64,000 nucleotides of DNA from Blastocatellia bacterium (GTDB lineage Bacteria; Acidobacteriota; Blastocatellia; HR10). Shown in pieces: positions 32,564-42,214 of this stretch. A model generated the notes under the pieces. The model ran no database searches. It had not been told where the DNA came from and was given only the letters and a program-made list of their open reading frames with translations. A program made the translations under genes and the position numbers. Position 1 is the first letter of the stretch; each line of letters begins with the position of its first letter. The DNA is taken from NCBI GenBank assembly GCA_025055075.1, contig JANWYV010000029.1:1-64000 (forward strand), read 5' to 3'.

Positions 32564-33448
32564 TCACGCCCGGGGGTGACAGTGATCGTAGATCTGCCGA
32601 AGCCGTTCGTTAGTGATGTAGGTGTACACTTGCGTGGTGCTCAGATCCGAATGGCCGAGCATCATCTGAACCGATCTCAGATCGGCTCCGTGCTCCAGAA
32701 GGTGCGTGGCGAAGGTATGCCGCAACATATGCGGCATGACTTGTCCCAGTCCGGCCGCACGTCCATATCGAGCGACCAACTTCCACAAAGCCTGACGCGT
32801 CAGGGGCCGCCCCCGTGGCGAGATGAAAAGCCACGGCGATGTCTTCTGGCCAAGCCATCGTTGTCGTATGGGAAGATATTTCAACACCCACTCAATGGCC
32901 GACCGCCCAAGGGGAACCAAGCGTTCTTTGCTCCCCTTGCCAAGGCACACTAGGACGCCTTTGTCTACATCGACATCCCCCAGTCGAAGAACGACCAACT
33001 CAGAGGCCCTCACCCCCGTTGCATAGAGGACTTCGAGAATCGCTCGATCGCGAACCCCGATATCACGAGTAACATCGGGTTGTTCAAGGAGACGATTAAC
33101 CTCCTCGATCGTAAGGAATCTCGGGAGCGTTTGCCATGACCTTGGTGTTTGAAGACTTATCGTCGGATCGCTTTTCAAAAAGCCGTCGAGGATCAGAAAC
33201 CTAAAGAAATTTCTCAAGGTCACAATACAACGCGTCACGCTCCCGACCTCGAACCCCTGCTCGCTCATCCACCGCAGGAATTCTCGGAGATCCTCCCGCG
33301 AGAGGCTCAAAAGATCCTTCTGACGCTCTGTCTGAGCCCACGTTGCCACTCGCTCCAGGTCACGGCGGTAGGCTTCGATGGTATTAGCCGAGAGCCCGCG
33401 TTCGATTCGAAGGTATGTCAAAAATTCTCGCACAAGATCGCGCGGCAT
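32564..33448 (-). CDS. xerD: Site-specific tyrosine recombinase XerD
   Basis: A 294-residue XerC/D recombinase. The N-terminal SAM-like core-binding domain (1 to about 100) is followed by the catalytic domain with Arg147 (GVRASE), Lys171/172 (GKGSKER), His240 and Arg243 (HMLRHTFATH), His266 (MLGH) and the nucleophile Tyr275. It resolves chromosome dimers at dif with a partner recombinase. Length, completeness and the lack of mobile-element context favour the housekeeping Xer role over a phage integrase. GGAGG lies 7 nt before the ATG. Divergent from lpxD. Confidence 0.92.
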   Translation of the reverse strand: MPRDLVREFLTYLRIERGLSANTIEAYRRDLERVATWAQTERQKDLLSLSREDLREFLRWMSEQGFEVGSVTRCIVTLRNFFRFLILDGFLKSDPTISLQTPRSWQTLPRFLTIEEVNRLLEQPDVTRDIGVRDRAILEVLYATGVRASELVVLRLGDVDVDKGVLVCLGKGSKERLVPLGRSAIEWVLKYLPIRQRWLGQKTSPWLFISPRGRPLTRQALWKLVARYGRAAGLGQVMPHMLRHTFATHLLEHGADLRSVQMMLGHSDLSTTQVYTYITNERLRQIYDHCHPRA

Positions 33449-33463
33449 GGCTCGCCCTCCATC

Positions 33464-33492
33464 TTGACTCTCGGGCCGAGTCCATTTAGATT
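33464..33492 (+). promoter_or_regulatory. Promoter of lpxD, predicted leaderless
   Basis: TTGACT (33464-33469), a 17-bp spacer and TAGATT (33487-33492); 9 nt to the ATG at 33502 and no Shine-Dalgarno. The whole promoter fits in the 53-bp gap to xerD. Confidence 0.55.
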
Positions 33493-33501
33493 TCTTCAGC
33501 C

Positions 33502-34524
33502 ATGAGGCTTTCCGACATCGCCCGACATATCGGCGCTCGGCTCGACGGCGAAGACCTCGAGATTACTGGCATCGCCCCCATCGCGGAGGCCCAACCCGGA
33601 GAATTGACCTTCATCGCTAATCCCAAATATGCCCCACTGATCAAGACGACGCGCGCCTCGGCCGTGATCGTCGCCGAGGACTTCGCCCCATTCCCCATCG
33701 CCTTGCTCCGGACGCCCCATCCGTACTTCGCCTTCGCCAAGGCCTTGGAGCTCTTCTACCAGGCCCCGCAACCGGAGCCCGGAATCCACCCGACGGCCAT
33801 CATCCATCCGACGGTGAAACTCGGCGCCCATGTCACGATCGGCGCCTACACGGTCATCGCTGCCGAGTGCGAGATCGGCGACCACGTGACGATCTATCCC
33901 CACTGCATGATTTACCCGAACGTCCGCATCGGCGCGCATACGATCATCCACTCCCAGGTGACCGTGCGCGAGCATACAATCATCGGCGCCCACGTCATCA
34001 TCCATAACGGAGCCCGCATTGGCACCGATGGTTTCGGATATGCCCGCGATCCCGAAGGGCGTTGGTATAAGATCCCTCAAGCGGGGCGAGTGATCATCCA
34101 CGATGGGGTCGAAATCGGCGCCAATACCACCATCGATCGAGCGGCCATCGGCGAGACGGTCATCGCCCGTGATGTGAAGATCGATAACTTGGTGCAGATC
34201 GGCCACGGATCGAAAGTCGGCGAGAACTCGCTTTTGTGCGCTCAGGTCGGCCTGGCCGGGAGCACCGAGATCGGACGCAACGTGATGTTGGCCGGCCAGG
34301 TCGGCGTCGCCGGCCACCTCCGCATCGGCGACAATGTGATCGCGACGGCGCAAACGGGCATCCCCTCCTCGGTCGAAGCCAATCGCGTCGTCTCCGGCTA
34401 TCCGGCCATTGAGAACAAGCTCTGGCTGCGCGCTTCGGCCATTTTCGCCCGCTTGCCCGAGATGTATCGCCAGCTGCGCGAGATGAGACAGCGGCTTGAA
34501 CGCCTCGAACGAGGATCCGAGTGA
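33502..34524 (+). CDS. lpxD: UDP-3-O-acylglucosamine N-acyltransferase
   Basis: A 340-residue LpxD, third step of lipid A synthesis: it adds a 3-hydroxyacyl chain to the 2-amino group of UDP-3-O-acylglucosamine. The N-terminal uridine-binding domain ([20 protein letters not shown]) is followed by a long left-handed beta-helix of hexapeptide repeats and a C-terminal helix. The catalytic-His region lies in [18 protein letters not shown]. It implies an LPS-bearing outer membrane. The other lpx genes are not in the window. Confidence 0.95.
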   Translation: MRLSDIARHIGARLDGEDLEITGIAPIAEAQPGELTFIANPKYAPLIKTTRASAVIVAEDFAPFPIALLRTPHPYFAFAKALELFYQAPQPEPGIHPTAIIHPTVKLGAHVTIGAYTVIAAECEIGDHVTIYPHCMIYPNVRIGAHTIIHSQVTVREHTIIGAHVIIHNGARIGTDGFGYARDPEGRWYKIPQAGRVIIHDGVEIGANTTIDRAAIGETVIARDVKIDNLVQIGHGSKVGENSLLCAQVGLAGSTEIGRNVMLAGQVGVAGHLRIGDNVIATAQTGIPSSVEANRVVSGYPAIENKLWLRASAIFARLPEMYRQLREMRQRLERLERGSE

Positions 34525-34527
34525 GCG

Positions 34528-35055
34528 ATGAAGATCGAAAATCGAGCGACGGTGAATCTCAATTACCAAAAGCTGATGACGCACATCCACTCCGTTCTGG
34601 AGATCATCCCCAAAGAACACGTGCGAGGCCTGAGCAAACTCATCTTGGTGGACTACGTCACGGATTCGCGCGTGGATCCGCAGATGCGCCGACAACTCCC
34701 CGGGCTCTATCATCCGAAGATGCCCGGCTCGCCACAAGCGTGGATGGAGATCGCTCTGAAACCCCTCACCCCCGAGGGATCGTTCTGGAAGCGCCTCTCG
34801 GCGCGTTTGGCCCTGCGGGCCAACGTGACGGCCACACTGCTGTCGCTCATCGCACAGCATTATTATCTGACGCTCTCGCACGGCATCCGAAAGGAGCAAT
34901 ACGAGCAGGCCGTCCGAAGCTACGTAGACAGACACCTCGCACTCTACGCGCGCACGCGCAAGGGGATTCGGGCGCGGCTGATTCGCCCTTTCCTCCCTTG
35001 GCTCGAACGACTCGCTCGTTGGCTACAAAGGCAACAGCGCCGGAGATCACGCTGA
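34528..35055 (+). CDS. Conserved-looking hypothetical protein downstream of lpxD
   Basis: A 175-residue protein starting 3 bp after the lpxD stop codon, so certainly in the same transcript. The N-terminal part is mixed alpha/beta ([31 protein letters not shown]). The middle has [13 protein letters not shown]. The C-terminus is Arg-rich and amphipathic ([19 protein letters not shown]) and could lie on the membrane. I recognise no family. A longer overlapping frame in another phase is Arg/Pro-rich and clearly a shadow. It overlaps the end of parB by 9 bp, tail to tail. Position suggests an envelope role. Confidence 0.7.
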   Translation: MKIENRATVNLNYQKLMTHIHSVLEIIPKEHVRGLSKLILVDYVTDSRVDPQMRRQLPGLYHPKMPGSPQAWMEIALKPLTPEGSFWKRLSARLALRANVTATLLSLIAQHYYLTLSHGIRKEQYEQAVRSYVDRHLALYARTRKGIRARLIRPFLPWLERLARWLQRQQRRRSR

Positions 35056-35868
35056 GCCCTCCGATCGCTCGATCTCCTCGGCCACCTGGCGCAGACAGCC
35101 GATCAATTCCTCGCGAGTCACATCGGCCTTCTTGAACCGCACTTCCAACCGAAACTCGGCCGCGCGATATCGATAGACGAAGGGCCGAGGTCGGCGGTGC
35201 GTCGTCTTCTTCTCCCGCCGCACGTCATCTCGACGCAACCCTTCGCGGCGGATGCGCTCGATGAGCGCCCGCATTTGATCCGCATCCTTGAGTCGAGCAA
35301 TCTGCAAGAGCACGGACTTCGATTGAATGTCGGCGCGCCGACACAGCTCCTTGATCTCCTCCGGCATCTCGGCCAAAGCCAAGGTCTCCGTCACCGAGGA
35401 TCGCGACTTCCCGATCTTGCGCGCGATCTCCTCGTGCGTATAGCCGAAGCGCTCGACCAACATTTTGAACCCTTGCGCCTCTTCAAATGGCGTCAGGTCC
35501 TTGCGTTGCAGATTCTCGATCAAACTGATCTCAGCGACCGCTTGATCATCTACGTCCATCTCGATGCAAGGGACCTCGCGGAGACCGACGATCAACGCGG
35601 CTCGATACCGACGCTCGCCGCTGATGATCAGGAAGCGCCCGTTCTCCTGCGGCCGCACAAGGAGCGGCTCCAAGATGCCCTTCTCCCGAATCGAGGCGAC
35701 CAGATCCGAGAGATCGCCGATCTCCACACGGGGTTGCTCCGGATTCAAATCGAGCCGATCAATGGGGATCATCCGCCCAATCGGCGCCCCCGTGCGCGAA
35801 GCGAGCAACTCGACAAAGTGCGCGTCATGCCGCAACCGGAGATTCGCCGGAAGTCCTCGCTTAGACAC
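35047..35868 (-). CDS. parB: Chromosome partitioning protein ParB
   Basis: A 273-residue ParB/Spo0J protein. The N-terminal CTP-binding domain has GERRYRAA (84-91) and ENLQRKDL (118-125). A helix-turn-helix follows (about 142-165, [17 protein letters not shown]), then a C-terminal dimerisation region, which is atypical with a strongly basic stretch ([11 protein letters not shown]). It loads on parS and slides as a CTP clamp. The GTG at 35868 overlaps the parA stop by 8 bp and has GAGGAGGTGATC, a nearly perfect ribosome site, upstream. Confidence 0.94.
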   Translation of the reverse strand: MSKRGLPANLRLRHDAHFVELLASRTGAPIGRMIPIDRLDLNPEQPRVEIGDLSDLVASIREKGILEPLLVRPQENGRFLIISGERRYRAALIVGLREVPCIEMDVDDQAVAEISLIENLQRKDLTPFEEAQGFKMLVERFGYTHEEIARKIGKSRSSVTETLALAEMPEEIKELCRRADIQSKSVLLQIARLKDADQMRALIERIRREGLRRDDVRREKKTTHRRPRPFVYRYRAAEFRLEVRFKKADVTREELIGCLRQVAEEIERSEGSA

Positions 35869-36646
35869 GCTCGATCACCTCCTCGCAGAGTTGGTCGTAC
35901 TCCAGCGCCGCCGTCGACTGGGGCGCGAAAGTGAAGATCGACTCCCGATACGCCGGACTCTCCTCCAAGCGCACCGAGCGCGAGATCACCGTCCGAAAGA
36001 CCTGCGGACCAAAGACCTGCCGGATCTGCTCCAACGAATCGCGGGCGATGGCCGTCCGCCGATCATACAGCGTCACGACGACCCCCAGCAAAAGCAGGTT
36101 CGGATTCGGCCGCGCCTTGATCTTCTCCACCGTCTCCAACAAATCGTCGGTCCCCTCCAAAGCGAAATACGAGGACTGAATCGGGATGATCAAATGCGAG
36201 GCGGCCACTAGGGCATTCACCGTGAGTAGGCCGAGCGTCGGTGGCGTGTCCACGATCACGAAGTGATACCGCCCCTTGATCGGATCCAACCGATCCTTCA
36301 CCCGATAAGGAGCGTCGAACTCTCCAAGCAGTAGGCTCTCGAACTTGGCCAAGTTGATGCGGGAGGGCAAGACCTCCAGATTCGGGACCGACGTCGCGTA
36401 GATCACCTGCTCGGCCGTCACCGAACGATCCATGAGCCAATCGAAGATCGAGACCTCAACCTCGCGCAGATCCAAATAGGAGAGCGAACTGTTGGCTTGC
36501 GGATCCAGATCCACGAGTAGGACGCGATACCCCCGACGGGCCAATCCTGCCGAGAGGTTGATCGCCGTGGTCGTCTTCCCCACGCCCCCCTTCTGATTCG
36601 CGATCGCGATGACGACCGATCGAACCGCCTTCTCCGCGCCGCCCAC
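35861..36646 (-). CDS. parA: Chromosome partitioning ATPase ParA/Soj
   Basis: A 261-residue ParA with the deviant Walker A KGGVGKTT (19-26), [13 protein letters not shown] and VIVDTPPTL. It forms the ATP-dependent gradient that moves ParB-parS complexes. Length and the absence of an N-terminal HTH match the chromosomal Soj type rather than large plasmid ParA. The start is the GTG at 36646 with GAGG about 6 nt upstream. Last but one gene of the recN-miaB-nuclease-parA-parB unit; parAB are not beside gidB/rnpA, the more usual place. Confidence 0.95.
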   Translation of the reverse strand: MGGAEKAVRSVVIAIANQKGGVGKTTTAINLSAGLARRGYRVLLVDLDPQANSSLSYLDLREVEVSIFDWLMDRSVTAEQVIYATSVPNLEVLPSRINLAKFESLLLGEFDAPYRVKDRLDPIKGRYHFVIVDTPPTLGLLTVNALVAASHLIIPIQSSYFALEGTDDLLETVEKIKARPNPNLLLLGVVVTLYDRRTAIARDSLEQIRQVFGPQVFRTVISRSVRLEESPAYRESIFTFAPQSTAALEYDQLCEEVIERV

Positions 36647-36657
36647 TGCGGGCCTCC

Positions 36658-37128
36658 TCAGTACGACCTGCCGCTCGATTCATCCCCGAGGTCTTCGGGC
36701 CATTCTTCCTCCTCCACCTCGCGGCTGGAGATCACGCTGCGCGAGCTGCGCAAGACATGCTCGGCGACGAAGATCGGACTGTCCGTCCGAAGCGCTAAGG
36801 CAATGGCATCGCTCGGACGCGAATCCACGATGATCTTCTCTCCGCTGACGTCCAAGACGATGATGGCGTAGAAGGTGCTGTCGATGAGATCGGTGATGAC
36901 GACCCGTTCGACGCTTGCCCCGAGCTGAGCGATGACATTCTTCAACAAATCGTGCGTCATCGGCCGCTGCGGCACGGCCTTCTCGATCTCCATAGCGATG
37001 GCATTGGCTTCGAAAACCCCGATCCAGATCGGCAGCATCGCCTCGGAGGCGACATCCTTGAGGATGACCACTGGCGAATTGTTCGCCGGGTCGAGGATGA
37101 GCCCGCGCACTTTCACTTCGCGTTCCAT
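36658..37128 (-). CDS. Bifunctional nuclease family protein (DUF151)
   Basis: A 156-residue protein of the BFN/DUF151 family. Its core runs from VRGLILDPANNSPVVILKD to DSRPSDAIALALRTDSPIFV, with the conserved Pro-Ser-Asp-Ala-Ile-Ala block. A plant relative shows RNase and DNase activity; bacterial members are often found near miaB. The C-terminal tail is acidic (VEEEEWPEDLGDE). GAGGGA precedes the ATG. It sits 17 bp downstream of miaB and 11 bp upstream of parA. Confidence 0.9.
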   Translation of the reverse strand: MEREVKVRGLILDPANNSPVVILKDVASEAMLPIWIGVFEANAIAMEIEKAVPQRPMTHDLLKNVIAQLGASVERVVITDLIDSTFYAIIVLDVSGEKIIVDSRPSDAIALALRTDSPIFVAEHVLRSSRSVISSREVEEEEWPEDLGDESSGRSY

Positions 37129-37145
37129 AACAGGTCCCTCGCCAG

Positions 37146-38483
37146 TTAACGGAGAACCTCGAGGCTCCGCCCGAAGAGACTGTGCGGATTCGCTCTCGTG
37201 ATCTCAACCTTCACGAGAGCTCCTTCGATGTTCTCTCTTGAATCTTCAAAGTTTACGACGATATTGTCCGTCGTGTGGCCGGCCCAGTGAATTTCTGACT
37301 TAACACTCTTTCCTTCGACCAAAACTTCAACAATGCGGCCGACATATCGCTGCAGCCTCCGAAGCTGAATCTCTCGCTGCCGCTCTTCCAAACGCATCAG
37401 CCGCTCCGTCTTCACCTCATCCGGCACTTGATCCGGGAGCCGCGCCGCCGGCGTCCCCGGCCTCGGCGAGTACTTGAAGAGGTACAAGCCATCGAACTCC
37501 ACTTCCTCGATCAGACGCAGCGTCTCCTGAAAATCGCGCTCGGTCTCCCCGGGGAATCCCACGATGATATCCCCCGTGAGGGTGATCTCTCGCTTCGCCG
37601 ATCGAATCCACTCGACGCGACGCATATAATCGGCCCGCGTGTACCCACGGTTCATGCGAGCTAAAATCCGATCCGATCCCGCCTGCGGCGGCAAATGGAT
37701 CCAATTGCAGAGATTCGGATAGGCTTCGATGGCGCGCACAATTTCCGGCGTGAAGTCTTTCGGATGCGACGTCGTGAACTTGATGCGAGGAAGGCCCGAT
37801 TGCTCGGCCACAAGCCGCAGGAGATCGGAGAAGGCCAAAGGTCGGTCGCCTTCGATCCGCTCGCTCAAGCCATAGCTATTGACGTTTTGTCCGAGCAGAT
37901 GGACCTCTCGATAGCCGGCCTGGGCCAGCGCTCGCAACTCAGTCAAGATCCGAATGGGCGAGCGGCTGCGTTCGCGCCCGCGCGTGAAGGGGACGATGCA
38001 AAAAGAACAGAACTTGTCGCACCCCTCCATGATCGTCACATAGGCGACATGACGCTGGCGCCGCTCGGCCGGGGAGATCTCCAAGAACTCGGCCCGGTTC
38101 GGTGTGCGCGTTTGAACGACCGCTGGCTCACCCCGAGCGCGCAGGCGCTCGATGATTTGCGGCAACTCGGCGAGCGCCTGCGTTCCCACGACGAAATCCA
38201 CGCCCGGCACCCGTTCGAGCAACTTGCGCCCGTACAACTGCGCCACGCATCCCATGACGCCAATGAGCACGCGATCTCCTCGACGACGACGAAGCTGCCG
38301 AATCCGAGTGTAGACCTTCTCCTCGGGCTTCTCGCGCACCGAACAGGTGTTGAGCACGATGACCTCGGCCTGCTCCGGGTCATCAGTCCACTCATAGCCG
38401 AGACGCTCCAGCAGCGCCGCCGCCTTCTCCGAATCCACGACGTTCATTTGACAGCCGAAGGTCTCGATGAAGAAGCGCCTCAT
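37146..38483 (-). CDS. miaB: tRNA 2-methylthio-N6-isopentenyladenosine synthase
   Basis: A 445-residue methylthiotransferase. The N-terminal UPF0004 domain has cysteines 11, 47 and 79; the radical-SAM domain has C155-x3-C159-x2-C162 (GCDKFCSFC); a TRAM domain ends the protein. It adds the 2-methylthio group to i6A37 in tRNAs reading UNN codons. Length and cysteine spacing fit MiaB better than RimO or MtaB. A GC-rich self-complementary stretch stands directly before the ATG and there is no Shine-Dalgarno. It is second in the recN unit, 45 bp after recN. Confidence 0.93.
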   Translation of the reverse strand: MRRFFIETFGCQMNVVDSEKAAALLERLGYEWTDDPEQAEVIVLNTCSVREKPEEKVYTRIRQLRRRRGDRVLIGVMGCVAQLYGRKLLERVPGVDFVVGTQALAELPQIIERLRARGEPAVVQTRTPNRAEFLEISPAERRQRHVAYVTIMEGCDKFCSFCIVPFTRGRERSRSPIRILTELRALAQAGYREVHLLGQNVNSYGLSERIEGDRPLAFSDLLRLVAEQSGLPRIKFTTSHPKDFTPEIVRAIEAYPNLCNWIHLPPQAGSDRILARMNRGYTRADYMRRVEWIRSAKREITLTGDIIVGFPGETERDFQETLRLIEEVEFDGLYLFKYSPRPGTPAARLPDQVPDEVKTERLMRLEERQREIQLRRLQRYVGRIVEVLVEGKSVKSEIHWAGHTTDNIVVNFEDSRENIEGALVKVEITRANPHSLFGRSLEVLR

Positions 38484-38528
38484 CGTCGGCCCGCCGACAT
38501 TGAAATTAAGATTCGAAAAATCAAGGAA

Positions 38529-40190
38529 TTAGTCACGAATCAACTCGCGCGCATGTCGGCGCACGACCTCGGTGATCTCCCGCCCACCGAGCATCCGCGC
38601 CAACTCCTCCACGCGTTCCCTCTGGCTGAGCCGCTCCACTCGAACGTGCGTTCGACCACCGACGACCTCCTTCACCACGCGATAGTGGGCATCGGCGAAG
38701 CGCGCAATCTGCGGCTGGTGCGTCACGCATAAGACCTGATACCGCTCCCCTAACTGTTTGAGCCGCTCCCCGACGATCTCGGCCACACGCCCCCCAATCC
38801 CCACGTCGATCTCGTCGAAGATCAACGTGCGCGGTCCCCACCACTGCGAGACCACCGTCTTGAGCGCGAGCATGATCCGAGAAAGTTCCCCCCCGGAGGC
38901 GACCTTCGCCACCGGCCTCGGCTCCTCCCCGACATTCAAAGCCACGAGAAATTGCACTCGCTCCATTCCCTCCGGGCCCGGAAATTCCTCGACCGGCGTG
39001 AACGCCACCTGAAACCGCCCTCGCTCAAACGCCAACGCCCGCAACTCGGCCGTCACCGCCTGCTCCAACGTCCGAGCCGCTCGCTCTCGCTTCCGACTCA
39101 ATTCGCCCGCTACGTGGCGATACTCTGCCCCCAAACGCTTCCGCCGCTCCTCCAACTCTTCACGTCGCACATCGGCGCCAGCCAGCTCTTCGTACTTCGT
39201 CTTCAACTGAGCCAACGTCTCCAACACCTCGCGGAGCGTCGGTCCATATTTTCGCTTCAGCCGCTCCAACTCCGCCAACCGCCCTTCGACCTCAGCTAGT
39301 CGTTCGGGGGAGAACCGGATCCCTTCCCGATAGTCCCGCAAGAAGTAGGCAACCTCTTCCAGAAGGATTCGCGCTCGCTCGAGAAGCTCCAGCGCGCTCG
39401 CAGCGCGTTCGTCCAGTTCCCGCAACTGTTCGAGTCTCCGATACACCCGCGCTCCTTGGCGGAGCATCGAATCATCGGCCTCGTAAAGCTCCGCATAAGC
39501 CTCTTGCGCCAGTTGAAAGAGCTTCTCGGCATTGGCCAGCAGTGCCCGTTCGCGCCCCAGCTCCTCATCCTCACCAAGCGTCGGACGAACCCGCTCGATC
39601 TCCCGAATCTGAAACTGGTAGATATCCAGAAGCCGAAGGCGCTCGGCCTCAGCTCGAGAGAGTTCGTCCAAAATTCGCTCGGTCTCTCGATAGGCCGCCG
39701 CCAGCTCTTCCACCCGTCGCCGCAGATCATCCGCTCGCGCATAGCTGTCGAGCAACCGGAGCGGTCGCCCCCCAACGAGCGCCATCGGCGCTTCGCCCTG
39801 GCTGTAGATGTCCACCAAATGCGGGCGCACAGCGCGGACGAACGCTTGCGTCACCAAACGATCGTTGGCGAAGATCCGACTCCGCCCAGAGGCCGAGATC
39901 TCCCGTCGCAGGATGATCTCCTCTTCCACATCGATGCCCGCCTCGTGAAAGAGAGCCAGGAGTTCTTCCGGCCACGCCTCCCCGCGAAAGACGCCCTCGA
40001 TATATCCTCTCGCCTCCCCTGAACGCAGCACATCCGCCCCCGCTCGCTCTCCCAACAGCATCGTGACGGCGTCCACCAGCAGGGATTTCCCCGAGCCTGT
40101 CTCTCCCGTTAGCAGATTCAACCCCGGCTCGAACTCCACCTCCACGTTCTCGATCACGGCGATGTTGACGACCTTCAGAAACCTCAACAT
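38529..40190 (-). CDS. recN: DNA repair protein RecN
   Basis: A 553-residue SMC-like ATPase for double-strand-break repair. Walker A is GLNLLTGETGSGKSLL near the N-terminus, a long coiled coil fills the middle (about 150-370), and the C-terminus has the ABC signature VASGGELSRIMLALK and Walker B TLIFDEIDVGIGGRVAE. The ATG at 40190 begins the family N-terminus MLRFLKV and lies 8 nt after the -10; six residues further upstream would be inside the promoter. First gene of a five-gene leftward unit. Confidence 0.95.
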   Translation of the reverse strand: MLRFLKVVNIAVIENVEVEFEPGLNLLTGETGSGKSLLVDAVTMLLGERAGADVLRSGEARGYIEGVFRGEAWPEELLALFHEAGIDVEEEIILRREISASGRSRIFANDRLVTQAFVRAVRPHLVDIYSQGEAPMALVGGRPLRLLDSYARADDLRRRVEELAAAYRETERILDELSRAEAERLRLLDIYQFQIREIERVRPTLGEDEELGRERALLANAEKLFQLAQEAYAELYEADDSMLRQGARVYRRLEQLRELDERAASALELLERARILLEEVAYFLRDYREGIRFSPERLAEVEGRLAELERLKRKYGPTLREVLETLAQLKTKYEELAGADVRREELEERRKRLGAEYRHVAGELSRKRERAARTLEQAVTAELRALAFERGRFQVAFTPVEEFPGPEGMERVQFLVALNVGEEPRPVAKVASGGELSRIMLALKTVVSQWWGPRTLIFDEIDVGIGGRVAEIVGERLKQLGERYQVLCVTHQPQIARFADAHYRVVKEVVGGRTHVRVERLSQRERVEELARMLGGREITEVVRRHARELIRD

Positions 40191-40198
40191 CGGATGCA

Positions 40199-40227
40199 AG
40201 TGTATCATAGATCGCCCTTGCTGTCAT
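40199..40227 (-). promoter_or_regulatory. Promoter of the recN unit, predicted leaderless
   Basis: Minus-strand ATGACA (40227-40222), a 17-bp spacer and TACACT (40204-40199); 8 nt to the ATG at 40190. It stands back to back with the tol promoter. Confidence 0.5.
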
Positions 40228-40247
40228 CATCTTTTCCCCGCGTCGAA

Positions 40248-40277
40248 TTGACAGTCGAACGATTCGATCAGTACAAT
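40248..40277 (+). promoter_or_regulatory. Promoter of the tol-pal operon
   Basis: TTGACA (40248-40253), an 18-bp spacer and TACAAT (40272-40277). It gives a leader of about 35 nt before the ATG at 40318, containing GAGGGAG. The in-frame ATG at 40279, one base after the -10, would not be transcribed, which decides the start. Confidence 0.65.
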
Positions 40278-40317
40278 CATGACTCTCGCGGGTGAACATC
40301 TCAGTGAGGGAGATCGA

Positions 40318-41007
40318 ATGCTCGTGCAGGCAGCGACGTTCGACATCTATCGGCTCATCGCGCACGCCTCGCTTCCGGCGAAGCTCGTCCTGGCGTTGCT
40401 CGTGCTGCTCTCGATCTATTCTTGGGCGCTCATCCTGAGGAAGTACGTCCTCTTTCGCCGCCTCGCGCGACAATCGGCGGCCTTCCTGGAGTTGTTCCGG
40501 ACGACGAGCGATCCCCATCACGTCTACAAAGCGAGTTCGCGCTATCGCCCGAGTCCGCTCGTGGAGATCTTTCGGGCAGGCTACGAGAGTCTGCGCGAGC
40601 AGATGGCCGGAGACGGTCGCTCGCTTGAACGCCTCTCGATCGAGCGCGCGCTCAAGCGCGCCGCCTTAGCTGAGATGGCCGGTTTAGAGGAGGGTATCAG
40701 CGGACTCGCCTCCATCGCAACGTCGGCTCCCTTTATCGGTCTGTTCGGCACTGTCGTGGGCATCATCCTCGCCTTCCAAGGTCTCTCCACCCAAGCGCAG
40801 ACCTCGATCCAGGCCGTCGCCCCTGGCATCGCCGAAGCTTTGGTGGCCACGGCCCTTGGACTTTTCGTCGCCGTCCCGGCGTACATGGCGTACAATTATT
40901 TCGTGAGCCGATTGCGCGCGGTCTCGACACTGATGGAGGACTTCACGCTGGAATTCCTCGAGATCGCCGAAAGGAGTGCGGCCCAATATGGCGTTTATCG
41001 GTCCTGA
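40318..41007 (+). CDS. tolQ: TolQ/ExbB-type proton channel protein
   Basis: A 229-residue MotA/TolQ/ExbB protein with three membrane segments: LVLALLVLLSIYSWALIL near the N-terminus, SAPFIGLFGTVVGIILAF and AEALVATALGLFVAVPAYMAYNYF. With TolR it turns the proton gradient into motion of the Tol-Pal system during outer-membrane constriction. The start at 40318 has GAGGGAG about 5 nt upstream and fits the promoter. First gene of the cluster; its end overlaps tolR by 20 bp. Confidence 0.93.
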   Translation: MLVQAATFDIYRLIAHASLPAKLVLALLVLLSIYSWALILRKYVLFRRLARQSAAFLELFRTTSDPHHVYKASSRYRPSPLVEIFRAGYESLREQMAGDGRSLERLSIERALKRAALAEMAGLEEGISGLASIATSAPFIGLFGTVVGIILAFQGLSTQAQTSIQAVAPGIAEALVATALGLFVAVPAYMAYNYFVSRLRAVSTLMEDFTLEFLEIAERSAAQYGVYRS

Positions 41008-41419
41008 CCGGCAGGTGCACTCATCGCTCTCGGAGATCAACGTGACGCCCCTTGTGGACGTCATGCTCGTCCTGTTGGTGATCTTCATGGTGACGGCTCC
41101 GCTTCTGCAGACGGGCATTCACGTGAATCTCCCCCGCACGCGGACGGCCGAGCCGCATGCGCTCTCGGCTCACGCCATCCTCGTGACAGTGGACCGCGAT
41201 GGGAATATTTATCTCGGCGCCGGCGGACGCGCGGCTCAAAAGCCGGTCAACGTGAACGAGTTGCCGCGACGATTGCGCGAAGAGTTGGCCGGGTTCGCGG
41301 AGAAGCGCGTCTACGTCCGCGGCGATGGCGATACCCCATACCGGGTCATCGCCTACGTCCTCAGCTTGTGCAAGGAGGCCGGCGCTTCGGTGAGTCTCGT
41401 CACGGATGTCGAGCGATGA
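40988..41419 (+). CDS. tolR: TolR/ExbD-type protein
   Basis: A 143-residue protein with a short cytoplasmic start, one membrane helix carrying the key aspartate (INVTPLVDVMLVLLVIFMV) and a periplasmic domain (FAEKRVYVRGDGDTPYRVIAYVLSLCKEAG). It is the stator partner of TolQ. I take the ATG at 40988; a GTG four codons earlier is also possible because AAAGGAG sits between them. Confidence 0.92.
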   Translation: MAFIGPDRQVHSSLSEINVTPLVDVMLVLLVIFMVTAPLLQTGIHVNLPRTRTAEPHALSAHAILVTVDRDGNIYLGAGGRAAQKPVNVNELPRRLREELAGFAEKRVYVRGDGDTPYRVIAYVLSLCKEAGASVSLVTDVER

Positions 41420-42210
41420 CGTGGCGACTTGATCGGTGGCTCGCGCTCTCGGTGGCTGGACACATGGCCCTTGGCCTCGCGCTCGCCCTGTTGCGTCTGG
41501 GCGGCTCGACGGCCGATTTCCTCGTGATCGCTGGCCCCGAAGGCAAAGGAGGTAGAGGGTCCGCCATTGAGGTCGGTCTCGCCGAAGGATGGGAGATCGC
41601 CCGACTCTTCCCCCAACTGCCCGCAGGAGCCCTCGGAGAGACGCCTGGCCTCTCGACGGTTCGAATCGAGAAAAAGAGCGAAGCTGATGCTCAACCCGAT
41701 CTGGTCCTCCCCGGCCGTAAGCCCCAACCTCCCGAACCAGGGGCGATCCTGACCGATCGCCCGGTCCGACAGGGCCCGCGTCCCTACACAGGACGTCAGG
41801 AGATCGGGGGGACGACGAACACCAGCGCGCTCGTCGGTCCGACGCTTCCCCTGGCTGGAGGTGTTGGTCTCGGGACAGGCCCCGGAGGCGGCTCGGGGAT
41901 CCCGGGCGGGTCCGACTATGGTCGGCGACTCCAACAGGCCTTGAGCACCTACTACCGCCTCACGCCGACAGCTGCCCTCGGTCAACGCTTCGTCATCGTC
42001 CGCGTTCGAATCGCTCGTGATGGGCGGATTCTCTCGATCGTGAACGGGCGTTTGGATCCGGCGGCCTTCATCCGCTCCAGCGGCAATCCCATCGTGGACA
42101 CTCGTGTGGAAGCCGCGCTTCTGGAATTGAATCGGCATCCCATTCCGTTCCCACCGGATTTCCTTCCCGGTGTTCGCGAAGCCATTGCCGAGATCTACTT
42201 CCAATACTAG
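41416..42210 (+). CDS. TolA/TonB-like energy-transducing protein
   Basis: A 264-residue protein in the tolA position. One N-terminal membrane anchor (LALSVAGHMALGLALALL) is followed by a Pro/Gly-rich periplasmic linker (GVGLGTGPGGGSGIPGG) and a C-terminal TonB/TolA-type domain (FVIVRVRIARDGRILS, then PFPPDF). It lacks the long Lys/Ala-rich helix of enterobacterial TolA and is nearer a TonB layout, common outside Proteobacteria. It would link the TolQR motor to TolB/Pal. Its ATG overlaps the tolR stop (ATGA). Confidence 0.85.
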   Translation: MTWRLDRWLALSVAGHMALGLALALLRLGGSTADFLVIAGPEGKGGRGSAIEVGLAEGWEIARLFPQLPAGALGETPGLSTVRIEKKSEADAQPDLVLPGRKPQPPEPGAILTDRPVRQGPRPYTGRQEIGGTTNTSALVGPTLPLAGGVGLGTGPGGGSGIPGGSDYGRRLQQALSTYYRLTPTAALGQRFVIVRVRIARDGRILSIVNGRLDPAAFIRSSGNPIVDTRVEAALLELNRHPIPFPPDFLPGVREAIAEIYFQY

Positions 42211-42214
42211 GCTT

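Noticed and set aside
32564-33448. Phage or integron integrase
   Set aside because: Length, catalytic set and neighbours fit chromosomal XerD; no attachment repeats or mobile genes nearby.
34521-35135. Rightward 204-codon frame overlapping the gene after lpxD
   Set aside because: Arg/Pro/Ser-rich shadow of the 34528-35055 gene, which has a better start and protein-like sequence.
41117-41128. ATTCACGTGAAT palindrome in tolR as a second parS site
   Set aside because: Only 11 of 16 bases fit parS and the codons (Ile-His-Val-Asn) explain the sequence.
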